Source of the DNA: DASQPA01 sp963757335
GTDB taxonomy: Bacteria > Acidobacteriota > Thermoanaerobaculia > Multivoradales > UBA5704
DNA: 64,000 nt
NCBI GenBank assembly: GCA_963757335.1
Contig: CAVWRJ010000025.1
Coordinates: forward strand, 310,001 to 374,000
Reading direction: 5' to 3'
A program made the translations under genes and the position numbers. Shown here piece after piece: positions 34,535 to 43,722 of the stretch (its first letter is position 1; the number at the start of each line of letters is the position of its first letter). The notes below the pieces were generated by a model. It had not been told where the DNA came from. It did no database searches and worked only from the letters and a program-made list of their open reading frames with translations.

Positions 34535-36010
34535 ATGGCTTTAGAGCAGAAACTTTCCCTCAAGCTGGCGCAGAAGCTGGTGATGACGCCATCACTGCAG
34601 CAGGCCATCAAGCTGCTGCAGATGACCCGTATGGAGCTCGACACCCTCCTCACCCAGGAGCTGGTGGAGAACCCGGTGCTCGAAGAGAGCAGCGAGGTCA
34701 CCGACGAGGAGGCGCCACGCGAGGAGCCGACCCCCGAGGAGAAACCGGCCAACAGCGAGGAGATCGACCACGGCGAGTCGATGGAGAACATCGACCTCGA
34801 CGCCTACTTCGGCGACTACTGGGAGGGCTCCGGCCACTCCTCGATGATGGAGGAGAGAGACGAGCCGCCGATCGAGAACAGCCTCTCGCGCGAGCCCGAC
34901 CTCTACGACCACCTGCTCTGGCAGCTGCACATGGCGGACGTGACGCCCCGGCAGCGGGAGATCGCGGAGCTCATCATCGGCAACTTGAACCCCGACGGCT
35001 TCCTGGTCGCGACCCCCGAGGAGATCCGGGCGCTCGGCGACAGTTGGTCCGGCGAGGGCGACGGGGAGTGCCGCAACTACTCGCTGGAAGAGGTTTTAGA
35101 GGCGCTCGCCATCGTCCGCGGCTTCGATCCGGCGGGGATCGCCTGCAACGACCTCCAGGAGAGCCTGTTGCTGCAGATGGACGCCTTGGGGATCGCCCAG
35201 GACGCCCTCTCCCGGCGGATGGTCGTCGAGGCCTGGGACCTCTTCCTCCGCCGGCAGTTCCCGGCGGTGGCCAAGAAGCTCGGGGTCGAGCTCGCCGTGC
35301 TCGAATCCGAGCTCGAGCTGATCAAGACCCTGGAGACCCACCCCGGCCGCAAGTTCTCGACCGACCGCCCGCACTACATCGAGCCGGACGTCTTCGTCCG
35401 TCGGGTGGGGGACGAGTACGTCATCCAGCTGAACGACGACGGCCTGCCCCGCCTGCGGGTCAGCCGGGCCTACCGCCGGATGCTCCAGAGCATGCGGAGC
35501 GAAGGCAAGCAGTCGGAGGCCCAGCAGTTCATCAAAGACAAGATCCGCTCCGCGGTCTGGCTGATCAAGAGTCTCGACCAGCGCCAGCGCACCATCTACA
35601 AGGTGGCGGCCTCGATCATCCGCCAGCAGCGCGAGTTCCTCGACAAGGGGATCGAGTACCTGCGGCCGATGGTGCTCCGCGACGTGGCCGAGGACATCGG
35701 GATGCACGAGTCGACGGTCTCCCGGGTGGTCTCGAACAAGTACATGCACACCCAGCGCGGCCTCTTCCCCATGAAGTTCTTCTTCCACAGCGGCATCGAC
35801 CGGGAGTACGGGGACAACATCTCCTCGCTCACGGTCAAACGGAAGATCGAGCAGCTCATCCAGGCCGAGGACCCCAAGCGCCCGCTCTCCGACAGCGAGC
35901 TGATGCGGATCCTGAACCGCGAGGGCATCCAGATCGCCCGCCGCACGGTCGCCAAGTATCGAGACGAGCTGTCCATCCCCTCGTCGACCGACCGCAAGCA
36001 GATCTTCTGA
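34535..36010 (+). CDS. rpoN: RNA polymerase sigma-54 factor
   Basis: Sigma factor for -24/-12 promoters that needs AAA+ activators. Region I is Gln/Leu-rich (SLKLAQKLVMTPSLQQAIKL), the acidic region II follows (EESSEVTDEEAPREEPTPEE), the core-binding domain is standard, and the RpoN box is ARRTVAKYRDEL at the end. 491 residues is normal. It lies 15 nt after lptB, the conserved lptB-rpoN order of many diderm bacteria. An FHA/AAA+ regulator of the activator family is encoded at 62.2-64 kb. Confidence 0.97.
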   Translation: MALEQKLSLKLAQKLVMTPSLQQAIKLLQMTRMELDTLLTQELVENPVLEESSEVTDEEAPREEPTPEEKPANSEEIDHGESMENIDLDAYFGDYWEGSGHSSMMEERDEPPIENSLSREPDLYDHLLWQLHMADVTPRQREIAELIIGNLNPDGFLVATPEEIRALGDSWSGEGDGECRNYSLEEVLEALAIVRGFDPAGIACNDLQESLLLQMDALGIAQDALSRRMVVEAWDLFLRRQFPAVAKKLGVELAVLESELELIKTLETHPGRKFSTDRPHYIEPDVFVRRVGDEYVIQLNDDGLPRLRVSRAYRRMLQSMRSEGKQSEAQQFIKDKIRSAVWLIKSLDQRQRTIYKVAASIIRQQREFLDKGIEYLRPMVLRDVAEDIGMHESTVSRVVSNKYMHTQRGLFPMKFFFHSGIDREYGDNISSLTVKRKIEQLIQAEDPKRPLSDSELMRILNREGIQIARRTVAKYRDELSIPSSTDRKQIF

Positions 36011-36038
36011 CACGGGCTCCGCCAGGAGGGTTCCTGAC

Positions 36039-37007
36039 ATGGTCTCGACCCCATCGCACGTCGAGGTCCGCGAGCTCCTCTCCCCGGAGCTCAAAGACCT
36101 CCAGCTCCGGGTCCTCTCCGGCGACTCCCACCTGGACAACTGGATCAGCCACCCGCGGGTGCAGAAGCCGGGGCTCGCCTTCGCCGGCTACTACGCCTAC
36201 ATCAAGCCTGGGCGGGTGCAGATCATCGGCGAGAGCGAGACCGAGTACCTGAAGACCCTGGACGACGAGGAGCGCCGCCGGCGCTTCGAGCACATCACCT
36301 CGCTCCCGGTGCCGGTCTTCGTCATCACCAAGGGGATCGCGCCCCTGGATGGATTTCTCCGCGCCTGCCAGACCCGCGAGCTGCCGGTGTTCTCCTCGAC
36401 CGCCCTCTCCTCGACGGTGATCAAGGGGATCAGCTACTTCCTGGAGGACCACCTGGTCCCCTCAACGACCCTCCACGGGGTGCTGCTCGAAATCTACGGC
36501 ATCGGCGTCCTCTTGATCGGCGACAGCGGGGTGGGGAAGAGCGAGGCGGCGCTCGACCTCATCACCCGCGGGCACAGCCTGGTGGCGGACGACCGGGTGA
36601 CCGTCAAGCGCTATCCCAACAGCGACTTGATCGGCTTCTCCGAGGGGCCGCTCCGCCACCACATGGAGCTCCGCGGCATCGGCATCATCAACGTCCAGGA
36701 CCTCTTCGGCCTCGCCTCGGTGCGCGAGAGGAAGGCGATCGACCTGGTGATCGAGCTGGAGCACTGGGAGACCGGGCAGACCTACGAACGGCTGGGGCTC
36801 GACGAGACCCTGTACAATATCCTGGAGACGCCGTGCCCCTACATCCGGATGCCGGTGACCATGGGGAGGAACGTCGGCATCCTGGTCGAGATCGCCGCCC
36901 GTAACCACGTTCTGAAGCTCCAGGGACATCACTCCGCCCGGGAGTTCGCGCGCAAACTCGAGGAGCAGCTTGAGCGCAATCGAAAAGCCCTCTCCCGCCA
37001 AGGCTAA
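36039..37007 (+). CDS. hprK: HPr kinase/phosphorylase
   Basis: Phosphorylates and dephosphorylates HPr at its regulatory serine according to metabolic state. The N-terminal HprK domain, the Walker A motif GDSGVGKSEAA near residue 160 with the conserved STTLHG just before it, and the signature LRGIGIINVQDLFG are present. 322 residues is normal. AGGAGG before the ATG gives a good ribosome-binding site. It overlaps rapZ by 38 nt. The HPr encoded at 39.2 kb carries a matching serine. Confidence 0.96.
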   Translation: MVSTPSHVEVRELLSPELKDLQLRVLSGDSHLDNWISHPRVQKPGLAFAGYYAYIKPGRVQIIGESETEYLKTLDDEERRRRFEHITSLPVPVFVITKGIAPLDGFLRACQTRELPVFSSTALSSTVIKGISYFLEDHLVPSTTLHGVLLEIYGIGVLLIGDSGVGKSEAALDLITRGHSLVADDRVTVKRYPNSDLIGFSEGPLRHHMELRGIGIINVQDLFGLASVRERKAIDLVIELEHWETGQTYERLGLDETLYNILETPCPYIRMPVTMGRNVGILVEIAARNHVLKLQGHHSAREFARKLEEQLERNRKALSRQG

Positions 37008-37881
37008 TACCAAGCCCAATAAGGCCAAGTTGGTCCTCATCACCGGGCTCTCGGGCTCGGGCAAGAGCACGGTCGCCAAGTGCTTCGAGGACCTGAACTA
37101 CTACACGGTCGACAACATCCCCCTGCCGCTCCTCCGGGACTTCCTCTCCCGCCCGCTGGAGCTCGTCCGCGGCTACGACCGGATCGCCGTCGTCACCGAC
37201 GTCCGGGCGCCCGGCTTCGCCGAGGAGTTCCCGCGCCTGATCGGCGACATCGACCGCAATCGGCTGGACGTTACCCTCCTCTTTCTCGAATCGTCGGACG
37301 AAGTTTTAGTCCGCCGCTTCTCGGAGACCCGGCGGCCCCACCCCTTAGCTCCCGACCGGCCGGCAATCGAGGGGATCGAGCACGAGCGCGAGCTGCTCGC
37401 CGAGCTCAAGGTCCAGGCCGACCTGCTGATCGACACCAGCGCCTGCTCGATCCACGAGATCCGGGCCCAGGTCTATCGCGAGTTCGCGACCACCCCCGGC
37501 GAGGAGCCCGGGATGGTGGTCTCGCTCGTCAGCTTCGGCTTCAAGCACGGCATCCCCTACGGTACCGACCTCCTCTTCGACGTCCGCTTCCTCTCGAACC
37601 CCCACTTCGTCCCCGGTCTGCGCGAGAAGACGGGGCAGGATCCGGCCATTCAGGAGTACCTCGGCCGGCAACCCGAATATCCCGAGCTGATCGACCGCCT
37701 GGTGGACCTCCTCGCCTTCCTGCTGCCCCGTTACCGCCGAGAGAATCGGAGCTATCTCTCGGTGGCGATCGGCTGCACCGGCGGCCGGCATCGTTCGGTC
37801 GCTGTGGCCGAGATGCTCAAGGAGAGGTTGGAAGCCCTCTCCTGGCCGGCCCGGCTGATCCATCGGGATATCTCGCGGTAG
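36970..37881 (+). CDS. rapZ: RNase adapter protein RapZ
   Basis: P-loop protein (YvcJ/RapZ family) that in enterobacteria guides RNase E to a small RNA and senses glucosamine-6-phosphate. Walker A GLSGSGKS near residue 25, VDNIPLPLL, VTDVRAPGF and the C-terminal IGCTGGRHRSV are characteristic. The TTG start at 36970 follows GGAG at 36961-36964 and lies inside the end of hprK, so translation is coupled. 303 residues is slightly longer than usual because of a 20-residue N-terminal extension. Confidence 0.94.
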   Translation: MSAIEKPSPAKANTKPNKAKLVLITGLSGSGKSTVAKCFEDLNYYTVDNIPLPLLRDFLSRPLELVRGYDRIAVVTDVRAPGFAEEFPRLIGDIDRNRLDVTLLFLESSDEVLVRRFSETRRPHPLAPDRPAIEGIEHERELLAELKVQADLLIDTSACSIHEIRAQVYREFATTPGEEPGMVVSLVSFGFKHGIPYGTDLLFDVRFLSNPHFVPGLREKTGQDPAIQEYLGRQPEYPELIDRLVDLLAFLLPRYRRENRSYLSVAIGCTGGRHRSVAVAEMLKERLEALSWPARLIHRDISR

Positions 37882-37909
37882 AGGGCGATCACCGGGCTTG
37901 ACCCAAGAA

Positions 37910-38320
37910 TCAGCCGCTCCCCGCCGGTGAAGTAGGAAGCCACCGCAACACTTCTTCTCGTACTCGCAGAGCCGCATCTACCAGAGACCGGCCGTCCTCC
38001 TCCTCCGGCTCGAAGAGGTCGCTCGGATAACGAACCGAGACCGCATAGTAGGTGAGCTGTTGGCAGTCGTTCTCGAGCAGCCGTAGTTTTTCTTCAATCC
38101 AAACACAACCGGTCAGCAGGACGATGAGATCATGAGTCCGCGGCGGGATCTGGTGATGGAAAACCAGGAAGGCCTTCAAAAGCTTCTCCGCGGCCTGCTG
38201 GGCGTGGAAGCAGACGGTATCCCAAGGAACCTGTGCCGCCGCCAAATTGTTTTCGATGTTGAGGAGATCGTGTTCCGCCTTGACCAACCAGCCCTCGTAG
38301 TTGGTCTCAGGGGCGCTCAT
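37910..38320 (-). CDS. HEPN-domain protein
   Basis: 136-residue, mostly helical protein. The pattern HAQQAAEKLLKAFL followed by PPRTHDLIVLL and the late VRYPSDL is that of the HEPN family (PF05168 type), which forms toxin/antitoxin-like pairs with minimal nucleotidyltransferases. The RNase motif R-x(4-6)-H of active HEPN toxins is not obvious. It overlaps the MNT gene by 14 nt, so they form one unit. It is on the opposite strand to all neighbouring PTS genes. Confidence 0.88.
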   Translation of the reverse strand: MSAPETNYEGWLVKAEHDLLNIENNLAAAQVPWDTVCFHAQQAAEKLLKAFLVFHHQIPPRTHDLIVLLTGCVWIEEKLRLLENDCQQLTYYAVSVRYPSDLFEPEEEDGRSLVDAALRVREEVLRWLPTSPAGSG

Positions 38321-38633
38321 AGAGGAGCCGGCCCTCGGCTTCGATGACGGACAAGAGCGTGCCTCGGACGCTCCGTAGCCGCTCGACTTCGGCGGGGGTA
38401 TAGACCACTACGTCGAAAGGCCAGAGCCGTAAGCCGAAGATCGAGGCGATCTCCACGGCGCGTTCCGGGGGACGCCGTTCGGTCGTCATCTCGACAAAAA
38501 GGTCGAGATCGCTGTCGCTCCTGGCTTCTCCGCGCGCCCGACTGCCAAACAGGACAATTCGCTCGGGGTTGAATCGCTCGACGATCCGGCGCGTCACCTG
38601 CTGCAGGAGAGTCTCAGCTTCGGTCACTTCCAT
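38307..38633 (-). CDS. MNT-type minimal nucleotidyltransferase
   Basis: 108 residues with the nucleotidyltransferase motif GSRARGEARSDSDLDL, where the GS and the two Asp residues bind nucleotide and metal. The domain ends with FDVVVYTPAEVERL, containing the third acidic position. It is the partner of the HEPN gene that overlaps its 3' end. MNT/HEPN pairs act in several studied cases as antitoxin and toxin, with the MNT adenylylating the HEPN protein; whether this pair does so is inference. Confidence 0.9.
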   Translation of the reverse strand: MEVTEAETLLQQVTRRIVERFNPERIVLFGSRARGEARSDSDLDLFVEMTTERRPPERAVEIASIFGLRLWPFDVVVYTPAEVERLRSVRGTLLSVIEAEGRLLYERP

Positions 38634-38747
38634 CTTCCGGATTCTACGCCATCATCGACCCTGAGGAAGTATAGGGCGAGGGGTGAGCAGAGATGAGGAA
38701 GCCCGCGAATGTACCGCCCGGTAGAATGTTATGCTACGGGGCTCGTC

Positions 38748-39170
38748 ATGATCGGCAAGCTGATTCTCACCCATGGCGGTACGGCCCGCGAGTTGCTCGC
38801 GGCTGCGCGGACCATCTCCGGCGAGCTCTCGGGCTTCGAGGCCCTGTCGCTCGAATGGAACGATAGCTTCGAAGAGGCGAAGCTCAAGGTCCGTGCGGCC
38901 ATCGACCGGCTGGACCAGGGACAGGGCGTGCTCATCCTCACCGATATGTTCGGCGGCACTCCCTGTAACGTCGCGCTCACCTCCCACCAACCAGGCCGGA
39001 TCGAGATCCTGACCGGGGTGAACCTGCCCATGGTCCTGAAGCTCGCCTGCCAGGGGGTGGAGGAGACCAGCGTGGCCGAGGTCGCCAGGTGGTTGCAGGC
39101 GAAGACGCAGCGCAGCGTCTGTCTGGCGAGCGACATGGGGCCTCCTGTACCTCCAGTGGGGCGACGATGA
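38748..39170 (+). CDS. PTS EIIA component, mannose family
   Basis: Accepts phosphate from HPr on a histidine. The EIIA(Man) motif KLILTHGGTA with the active His lies at the N-terminus and DMFGGTPCNVAL follows near residue 65. 140 residues is the size of a free-standing EIIA domain. The ATG at 38748 gives the family N-terminus; an in-frame ATG/GTG further upstream (38709) would add 13 residues. ATGA overlap with ptsH. No EIIB or EIIC gene is present, so a regulatory role is likely. Confidence 0.92.
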   Translation: MIGKLILTHGGTARELLAAARTISGELSGFEALSLEWNDSFEEAKLKVRAAIDRLDQGQGVLILTDMFGGTPCNVALTSHQPGRIEILTGVNLPMVLKLACQGVEETSVAEVARWLQAKTQRSVCLASDMGPPVPPVGRR

Positions 39171-39436
39171 TCGAGCGGCCAGTGGAGATCATCAACCGGC
39201 TGGGCCTCCATGCACGGGCCGCGGCCAAGCTGGTGCACACCGCGGGCGGCTTCCGCAGCCGGGTGACCCTGATGAAGGACGGCGAGGAGGTGGACGCGAA
39301 GAGCATCCTTGGCATCCTCCTCATGGCCGCGGCCCAGGGGAGCCAGCTCACCGTCCGCTGCGAGGGACAGGACGAGGAAGAAGCCATGCGTGCCGTTACC
39401 GGCCTCATCGGCAACCGCTTCGACGAGGAGAGCTGA
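39167..39436 (+). CDS. ptsH: Phosphocarrier protein HPr
   Basis: Transfers phosphate from enzyme I to EIIA. Active His in RLGLHARAAAKL (residue about 15), regulatory serine in VDAKSILGILL (about 46), the target of HPr kinase encoded 2 kb upstream. 89 residues is normal. Start and stop overlap both neighbours (ATGA with EIIA, TGATG with ptsI). Confidence 0.96.
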   Translation: MIERPVEIINRLGLHARAAAKLVHTAGGFRSRVTLMKDGEEVDAKSILGILLMAAAQGSQLTVRCEGQDEEEAMRAVTGLIGNRFDEES

Positions 39437-41193
39437 TGGCGAGCGAACGCATGCAGGTCCTGACCGGCATGGGAGTCTCTCAGGGCATCGCGATCGGCCG
39501 GGCGGTCTGCATCTCCACCCGCGTCTCCGAGATCTACCGGTTCACCCTCGACGAAAGCGCGGTCGAGGCGGAGATCGAGCGCTTTAGGAGTGCCTTGCAG
39601 CATGCCCAGAGCGAGCTCCAGCGCATCCGCTGCCGGGCCGACGAGCACCTCGGCAACGAGCTCGCGGCGATCTTCGACGCCCACGTCCTCCTGCTCTCCG
39701 ACCGCTCGTTCATCGAGCGGATCGAGGACCGCATCCGCACCATCCGGGTGAACGCCGAATGGGCGGTCCACAAGATTGCCGAGGAGCTGGACGACCGCTT
39801 TTCGAAGATCGACGACTCCTACCTGCGGGAGCGGAGCGAGGATCTGACCGACGTCAGCCGCCATCTCCTGCGAAGCCTCCAGGGCCTCTCCCAGCACCAC
39901 CTCTCGAAGGTCCGGGCCGACGCCATCATCGTCGCCGACGACCTGACCCCCTCGGACGCGGTACGGCTCGGCCGCGAGCACGTCCTCGGCTTCGTCATCG
40001 AGTCGGGCGGGCGCACCTCGCACACGACGATCATCGCCCGCTCGCTCAACATCCCCGAGGTCGCCGGCCTGACTGGAGTTACCGGTGCTCTGACCGACGA
40101 GGACATGGTGATCGTCGACGGTGGGACCGGCACGGTCGTCATCCATCCGACCGACGAGGTCCTGGCGGACTACCGGACCCGCCGCCTGGCCCTGGAGCAT
40201 CGGGAGCGCGAGCTCCTGGCGACCCGCGAGCTGGAGACGGTGACGAGCGACGGCGTCCGGGTCCACCTCATGGCCAACATCGACCTCCCGGAAGAGATCG
40301 ACGAGGTGCGCCCCTTCGGCGCCGCCGGCGTCGGTCTCTACCGGAGCGAGTTCCTCTACATCGAGAAGAGCCCGCACCTGCCGACCGAAGAGGAGCACCT
40401 GGAGATCTACCGTCGCCTGGTCGAGGCGGCGGCGCCGCACCCGGCGATCATCCGCACCTACGACCTGGGAGGCCGCAAGCTGGCCCGCGAGGTCATGGCG
40501 ACCCATGAGGAGAACCCCGTCCTGGGGCTCCGGGGGATCCGCCTCACCCTCGCCCGGCCGGACGTCTTCAAGACCCAGCTCCGGGGACTCTTCCGGGCCA
40601 GTGTCTACGGGGACCTCTGGGTGATGCTGCCGCTCGTCTCCACCTTGGACGAGGTGCGCCGGTTCCGGGCCTTCGCCGCCGAGATCTGCGCCGAGCTCGA
40701 GCAGGAGGGATTTCCCTTCCGGCACGACCTGCGGGTCGGGGTGATGATCGAGGTGCCGGCGGCGGCCATGATCGCCGACCTTCTGGCGCGCGAGGTCGAT
40801 TTCTTCTCGATCGGCACCAACGACCTCATCCAGTACTCGCTCGCCGTCGACCGCAACAACGAGCATGTGGCCGACCTCTACCAGCCGCTTCATCCGGCCA
40901 TCCTCCGCATGCTGCGCTTCGTCATCGACAGCGCTCGTGCGGCAGGAATCGAGGTCAGTCTCTGCGGTGAGATGGCGGCGGACGAGCGCTACGCACCGCT
41001 CCTCATCGGCCTCGGGCTCCGGCGCCTCTCGGTCTCGCCGCGGGTGGTCCCGACGATCAAGACCAGGATCCGGGAGCACTCGGCGGCGGATCTCGCCAGT
41101 CTCGCCGAGCAGTGCATGGCTTTCCGGACCGCTGCCGAGGTCCAGCAACATGTCGAGAGCTTCCTCGAAGGGGCTCTCTCCCTGCAACCTTAA
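39436..41193 (+). CDS. ptsI: PTS enzyme I (phosphoenolpyruvate-protein phosphotransferase)
   Basis: Takes phosphate from PEP and passes it to HPr. Phosphohistidine motif GGRTSHTTIIARSLNIP near residue 190, and the PEP-binding barrel with YRSEFLYIE, DFFSIGTNDLIQY and SLCGEMAAD. 585 residues is normal for classical enzyme I, without the GAF domain of the nitrogen-type EI(Ntr). It overlaps ptsH by one base and ends the PTS operon. Confidence 0.97.
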   Translation: MASERMQVLTGMGVSQGIAIGRAVCISTRVSEIYRFTLDESAVEAEIERFRSALQHAQSELQRIRCRADEHLGNELAAIFDAHVLLLSDRSFIERIEDRIRTIRVNAEWAVHKIAEELDDRFSKIDDSYLRERSEDLTDVSRHLLRSLQGLSQHHLSKVRADAIIVADDLTPSDAVRLGREHVLGFVIESGGRTSHTTIIARSLNIPEVAGLTGVTGALTDEDMVIVDGGTGTVVIHPTDEVLADYRTRRLALEHRERELLATRELETVTSDGVRVHLMANIDLPEEIDEVRPFGAAGVGLYRSEFLYIEKSPHLPTEEEHLEIYRRLVEAAAPHPAIIRTYDLGGRKLAREVMATHEENPVLGLRGIRLTLARPDVFKTQLRGLFRASVYGDLWVMLPLVSTLDEVRRFRAFAAEICAELEQEGFPFRHDLRVGVMIEVPAAAMIADLLAREVDFFSIGTNDLIQYSLAVDRNNEHVADLYQPLHPAILRMLRFVIDSARAAGIEVSLCGEMAADERYAPLLIGLGLRRLSVSPRVVPTIKTRIREHSAADLASLAEQCMAFRTAAEVQQHVESFLEGALSLQP

Positions 41194-41218
41194 CTTCGCC
41201 GTCTGGAATGGAGTCGAC

Positions 41219-41572
41219 ATGCGTGTGCCCATTCGCCGCGTGGAAAAACCCTGGGGCTACGAGTTGATCTTCGCTCATACCGATCGCTATGTGGGGAAGA
41301 TCCTGCACGTCAACTCCGGGCAGGCCCTCTCTCTGCAGTACCACGAGATCAAGGATGAGACTCTCTACCTCTCCGATGGGGAGGTAGAGCTGGTAGTGGA
41401 GGAGGAGGGGAAGCTCGTCAGCACCATCCTCCGCGGTGGAGACTCGTACCGCATCGTCCCCTACACCAAGCACCGGATGGTGGCCGGGGAGTCGGGTTGC
41501 GACATCATCGAGGTCTCGACCCCCGAGCTGGACGATGTCGTGCGGCTAGAGGACCGCTATGGTCGTGCCTAG
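41219..41572 (+). CDS. Cupin protein, mannose-6-phosphate isomerase type II-like
   Basis: 117-residue single cupin barrel. VEKPWGYELIF at the N-terminus, LHVNSGQALSLQYHEIKDETLYLSDGE with metal-binding His and Glu, and later YTKHRMVAG are typical of the sugar-phosphate isomerase/GDP-mannose pyrophosphorylase C-terminal cupin. It probably binds a sugar or sugar phosphate. Starts 25 nt after ptsI. Confidence 0.88.
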   Translation: MRVPIRRVEKPWGYELIFAHTDRYVGKILHVNSGQALSLQYHEIKDETLYLSDGEVELVVEEEGKLVSTILRGGDSYRIVPYTKHRMVAGESGCDIIEVSTPELDDVVRLEDRYGRA

Positions 41573-42389
41573 ACCCGCTACATCGCTCTTGGTTCTCTCG
41601 CTGGCCTTAGCTCCGGCCTGCGCTCACCCCTCGCACCCGGCCACCGCAGCGAAACCCGCACCGCAGGAGACCGCGATGCCGCCGGTCACAACCCCCGGAG
41701 AGACGGCCGACCCCGCGAGCCCGGCCAGTTCCGCCAAACCCGAGCCAGCTCGGAACGGCCGGGTGGTCGTGGTCGACCCAGGGGACGACGCGGCAAACCA
41801 CCCGAAAACCCTCGTCGAGGCGGCACGCGAAGAGCGGGAGCGCCGCTCTCACGCCGGAGAACCGGTGGCGGTGATCACCAACAAGACCCTGCCGCACTCC
41901 AAGGGCCAGCTCACCTTCGCTCAGCCGGCGGCCAAGCCGGCGAAATCGGTGGGACCGGCGACTGCCAAGAGCGAGGGGAAAGCCGGAGAGAAAGAGACCG
42001 CCCCGAGAGCGATCCACGACGAGGCCTACTGGCGAAAGCGCGGTCTCGACATCCGGCAGCGTCTGCATCAGGCAGCCGAAGAGATCTCGAAGCTGGAGCA
42101 GGATGTCGCCGATTGGCGGCGCCGCTTCTACTCGGAGGCGGACCCGGCGAGGCGGGATGCGCAGATCAAGCCGGAGTGGGACCGCTCGCTCGATAGGCTG
42201 CAGCACAAGAAGGAGGAGGTCGATACGACCCGGCTGGAGCTCAACGCATACGTGGACGAGGGCAGGCGGGCGGGCGCGCTACCGGGATGGCTCCGCGAGG
42301 GCGCCGAGCTGGAACCCCCGCTGCCCACGCCCCCCCCAGCACCCACCGACGCCATCGAGCCGCTAGAGCTCCCACAGGGACCTCCATGA
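41559..42389 (+). CDS. Putative lipoprotein with C-terminal coiled coil
   Basis: 276 residues. The signal peptide LLVLSLALAPAC ends in a lipobox-like LAPAC. A Pro/Ala/Thr/Lys-rich middle is probably disordered; the C-terminal part (EAYWRKRGLDIRQRLHQAAE, KLEQDVADWRRRFY, RLQHKKEEVDTTRLELN) is an alpha-helical coiled coil. Similar small proteins occur before miaB in related bacteria as far as I can judge, but no function is recognised. Overlaps both neighbours (14 nt and ATGA). Confidence 0.75.
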   Translation: MVVPRPATSLLVLSLALAPACAHPSHPATAAKPAPQETAMPPVTTPGETADPASPASSAKPEPARNGRVVVVDPGDDAANHPKTLVEAAREERERRSHAGEPVAVITNKTLPHSKGQLTFAQPAAKPAKSVGPATAKSEGKAGEKETAPRAIHDEAYWRKRGLDIRQRLHQAAEEISKLEQDVADWRRRFYSEADPARRDAQIKPEWDRSLDRLQHKKEEVDTTRLELNAYVDEGRRAGALPGWLREGAELEPPLPTPPPAPTDAIEPLELPQGPP

Positions 42390-43717
42390 ACGAAAACCCA
42401 CGCCGAGTCTTCATCGAAACCTGGGGCTGCCAGATGAACGAGCTGGACAGCCAGCGTATGGTCGGCCAGCTGATGCAACAGGGGGTGCTTCCCACCCGCG
42501 ATCCCCGGGAAGCCGACCTCATCCTCCTCAACTCCTGCAGCGTACGTGAGAAGGCGGTGCACAAGGTCTACTCACGACTGGGCGAGTACCGCCTCCTCAA
42601 GAAGGACAATCAGGAGCTGCTCATCGGGCTCTGTGGCTGCGTCGCCCAGCAGGAGGGGGAGAACGCCCTGGCGAGAGTTCCCGACCTCGACTTCGTAGTG
42701 GGACCGGGAAGGGTGGGGGAGCTCCGGCAGGTGATCGCCCAGCGCCGGGCGGGGGAGCGGGTGGTCGCCACCGGCTTTCCCCTCGATCGTCAATACGACA
42801 TCGACGCGGTCGCCCGGCATGGCGAGTACAAGGGAATGGTGACGATTATCGAAGGCTGCAACAAGAGCTGCACCTTCTGCATCGTCCCGCAAACCCGCGG
42901 CCCCGAGCAGAGCCGGCCCATGGCCGAGATCCTTCGCGAGGTGCGGCACCTCCTCGACTACGGATTCGCCGAGATCGAGCTTCTTGGACAGACGGTCAAT
43001 CACTGGCGCGAGCCCGGGGGGGATCTGGATTTCGCCGATCTTTTAGCCGCGGTCGCCGGTCTACCCGGACTCCAGCGCCTGCGCTTCGTCACCTCCTACC
43101 CGCGGGACTTCACCCCTCGGATGGTGGAGCAGATCGGGAAGCACGAGAAGATCTGTCCCTATCTTCACCTGCCGGTCCAATCAGGTTCGAATTCGGTGCT
43201 GCGCCGGATGGGGCGTGGTTACACCCGCGAGCAGTATGTCGACCTCATTCACCAGCTCCGACAGGCTCGGCCTGATCTCGCGCTCTCGACCGATCTCATC
43301 GTCGGCTTTCCCGGGGAGAGTGAAGAGGACTTCGAAGCCACCCTCTCGCTGCTGGAGCAGGTGCGCTTCGCAGCCCTCTATGCGTTCAGGTACTCTCCCC
43401 GGCCCGGCACCGCGGCGCCCCGCCTCGGCGGTGATGTCGATTCGGAGGTGGCGGGGGAGCGCCTGCAGCGGCTCCTCGCCCGCCAGGAAGCCATTCAGCG
43501 TGAGATCAACCAGGATCTCGTGGGCCGGAACTTCGATGTCGTTGTGACCGGCTGGGGTCGTCAACCTGGAACCCAGACCGGGCGTACCCCTTGCCACCGG
43601 ATCGTCCACTTTGAGACCTCGAACGATCCCGTCCAGCTGGGCACCATCACGAAGGTCCAGATCGAGACGGCGTTCCCGAACAGTCTCCTCGGCCGGCGTA
43701 TCCCGGCCGCCGCTTAG
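42386..43717 (+). CDS. miaB: tRNA-2-methylthio-N6-dimethylallyladenosine synthase
   Basis: Radical-SAM methylthiotransferase acting on position 37 of tRNAs that read U-starting codons. The N-terminal UPF0004 domain supplies three cysteines (ETWGCQMN, NSCSVRE, GLCGCVAQ) for one iron-sulfur cluster; the radical-SAM cluster motif is CNKSCTFC. Further signatures: YLHLPVQSGSN, STDLIVGFPGE and a C-terminal TRAM domain. 443 residues is normal. Start codon overlaps the previous stop as ATGA. Confidence 0.95.
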   Translation: MNENPRRVFIETWGCQMNELDSQRMVGQLMQQGVLPTRDPREADLILLNSCSVREKAVHKVYSRLGEYRLLKKDNQELLIGLCGCVAQQEGENALARVPDLDFVVGPGRVGELRQVIAQRRAGERVVATGFPLDRQYDIDAVARHGEYKGMVTIIEGCNKSCTFCIVPQTRGPEQSRPMAEILREVRHLLDYGFAEIELLGQTVNHWREPGGDLDFADLLAAVAGLPGLQRLRFVTSYPRDFTPRMVEQIGKHEKICPYLHLPVQSGSNSVLRRMGRGYTREQYVDLIHQLRQARPDLALSTDLIVGFPGESEEDFEATLSLLEQVRFAALYAFRYSPRPGTAAPRLGGDVDSEVAGERLQRLLARQEAIQREINQDLVGRNFDVVVTGWGRQPGTQTGRTPCHRIVHFETSNDPVQLGTITKVQIETAFPNSLLGRRIPAAA

Positions 43718-43722
43718 ACTCG

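Noticed and set aside
37910..38320. Active HEPN RNase toxin
   Set aside because: No clear R-x(4-6)-H motif; called only as a HEPN-domain protein.
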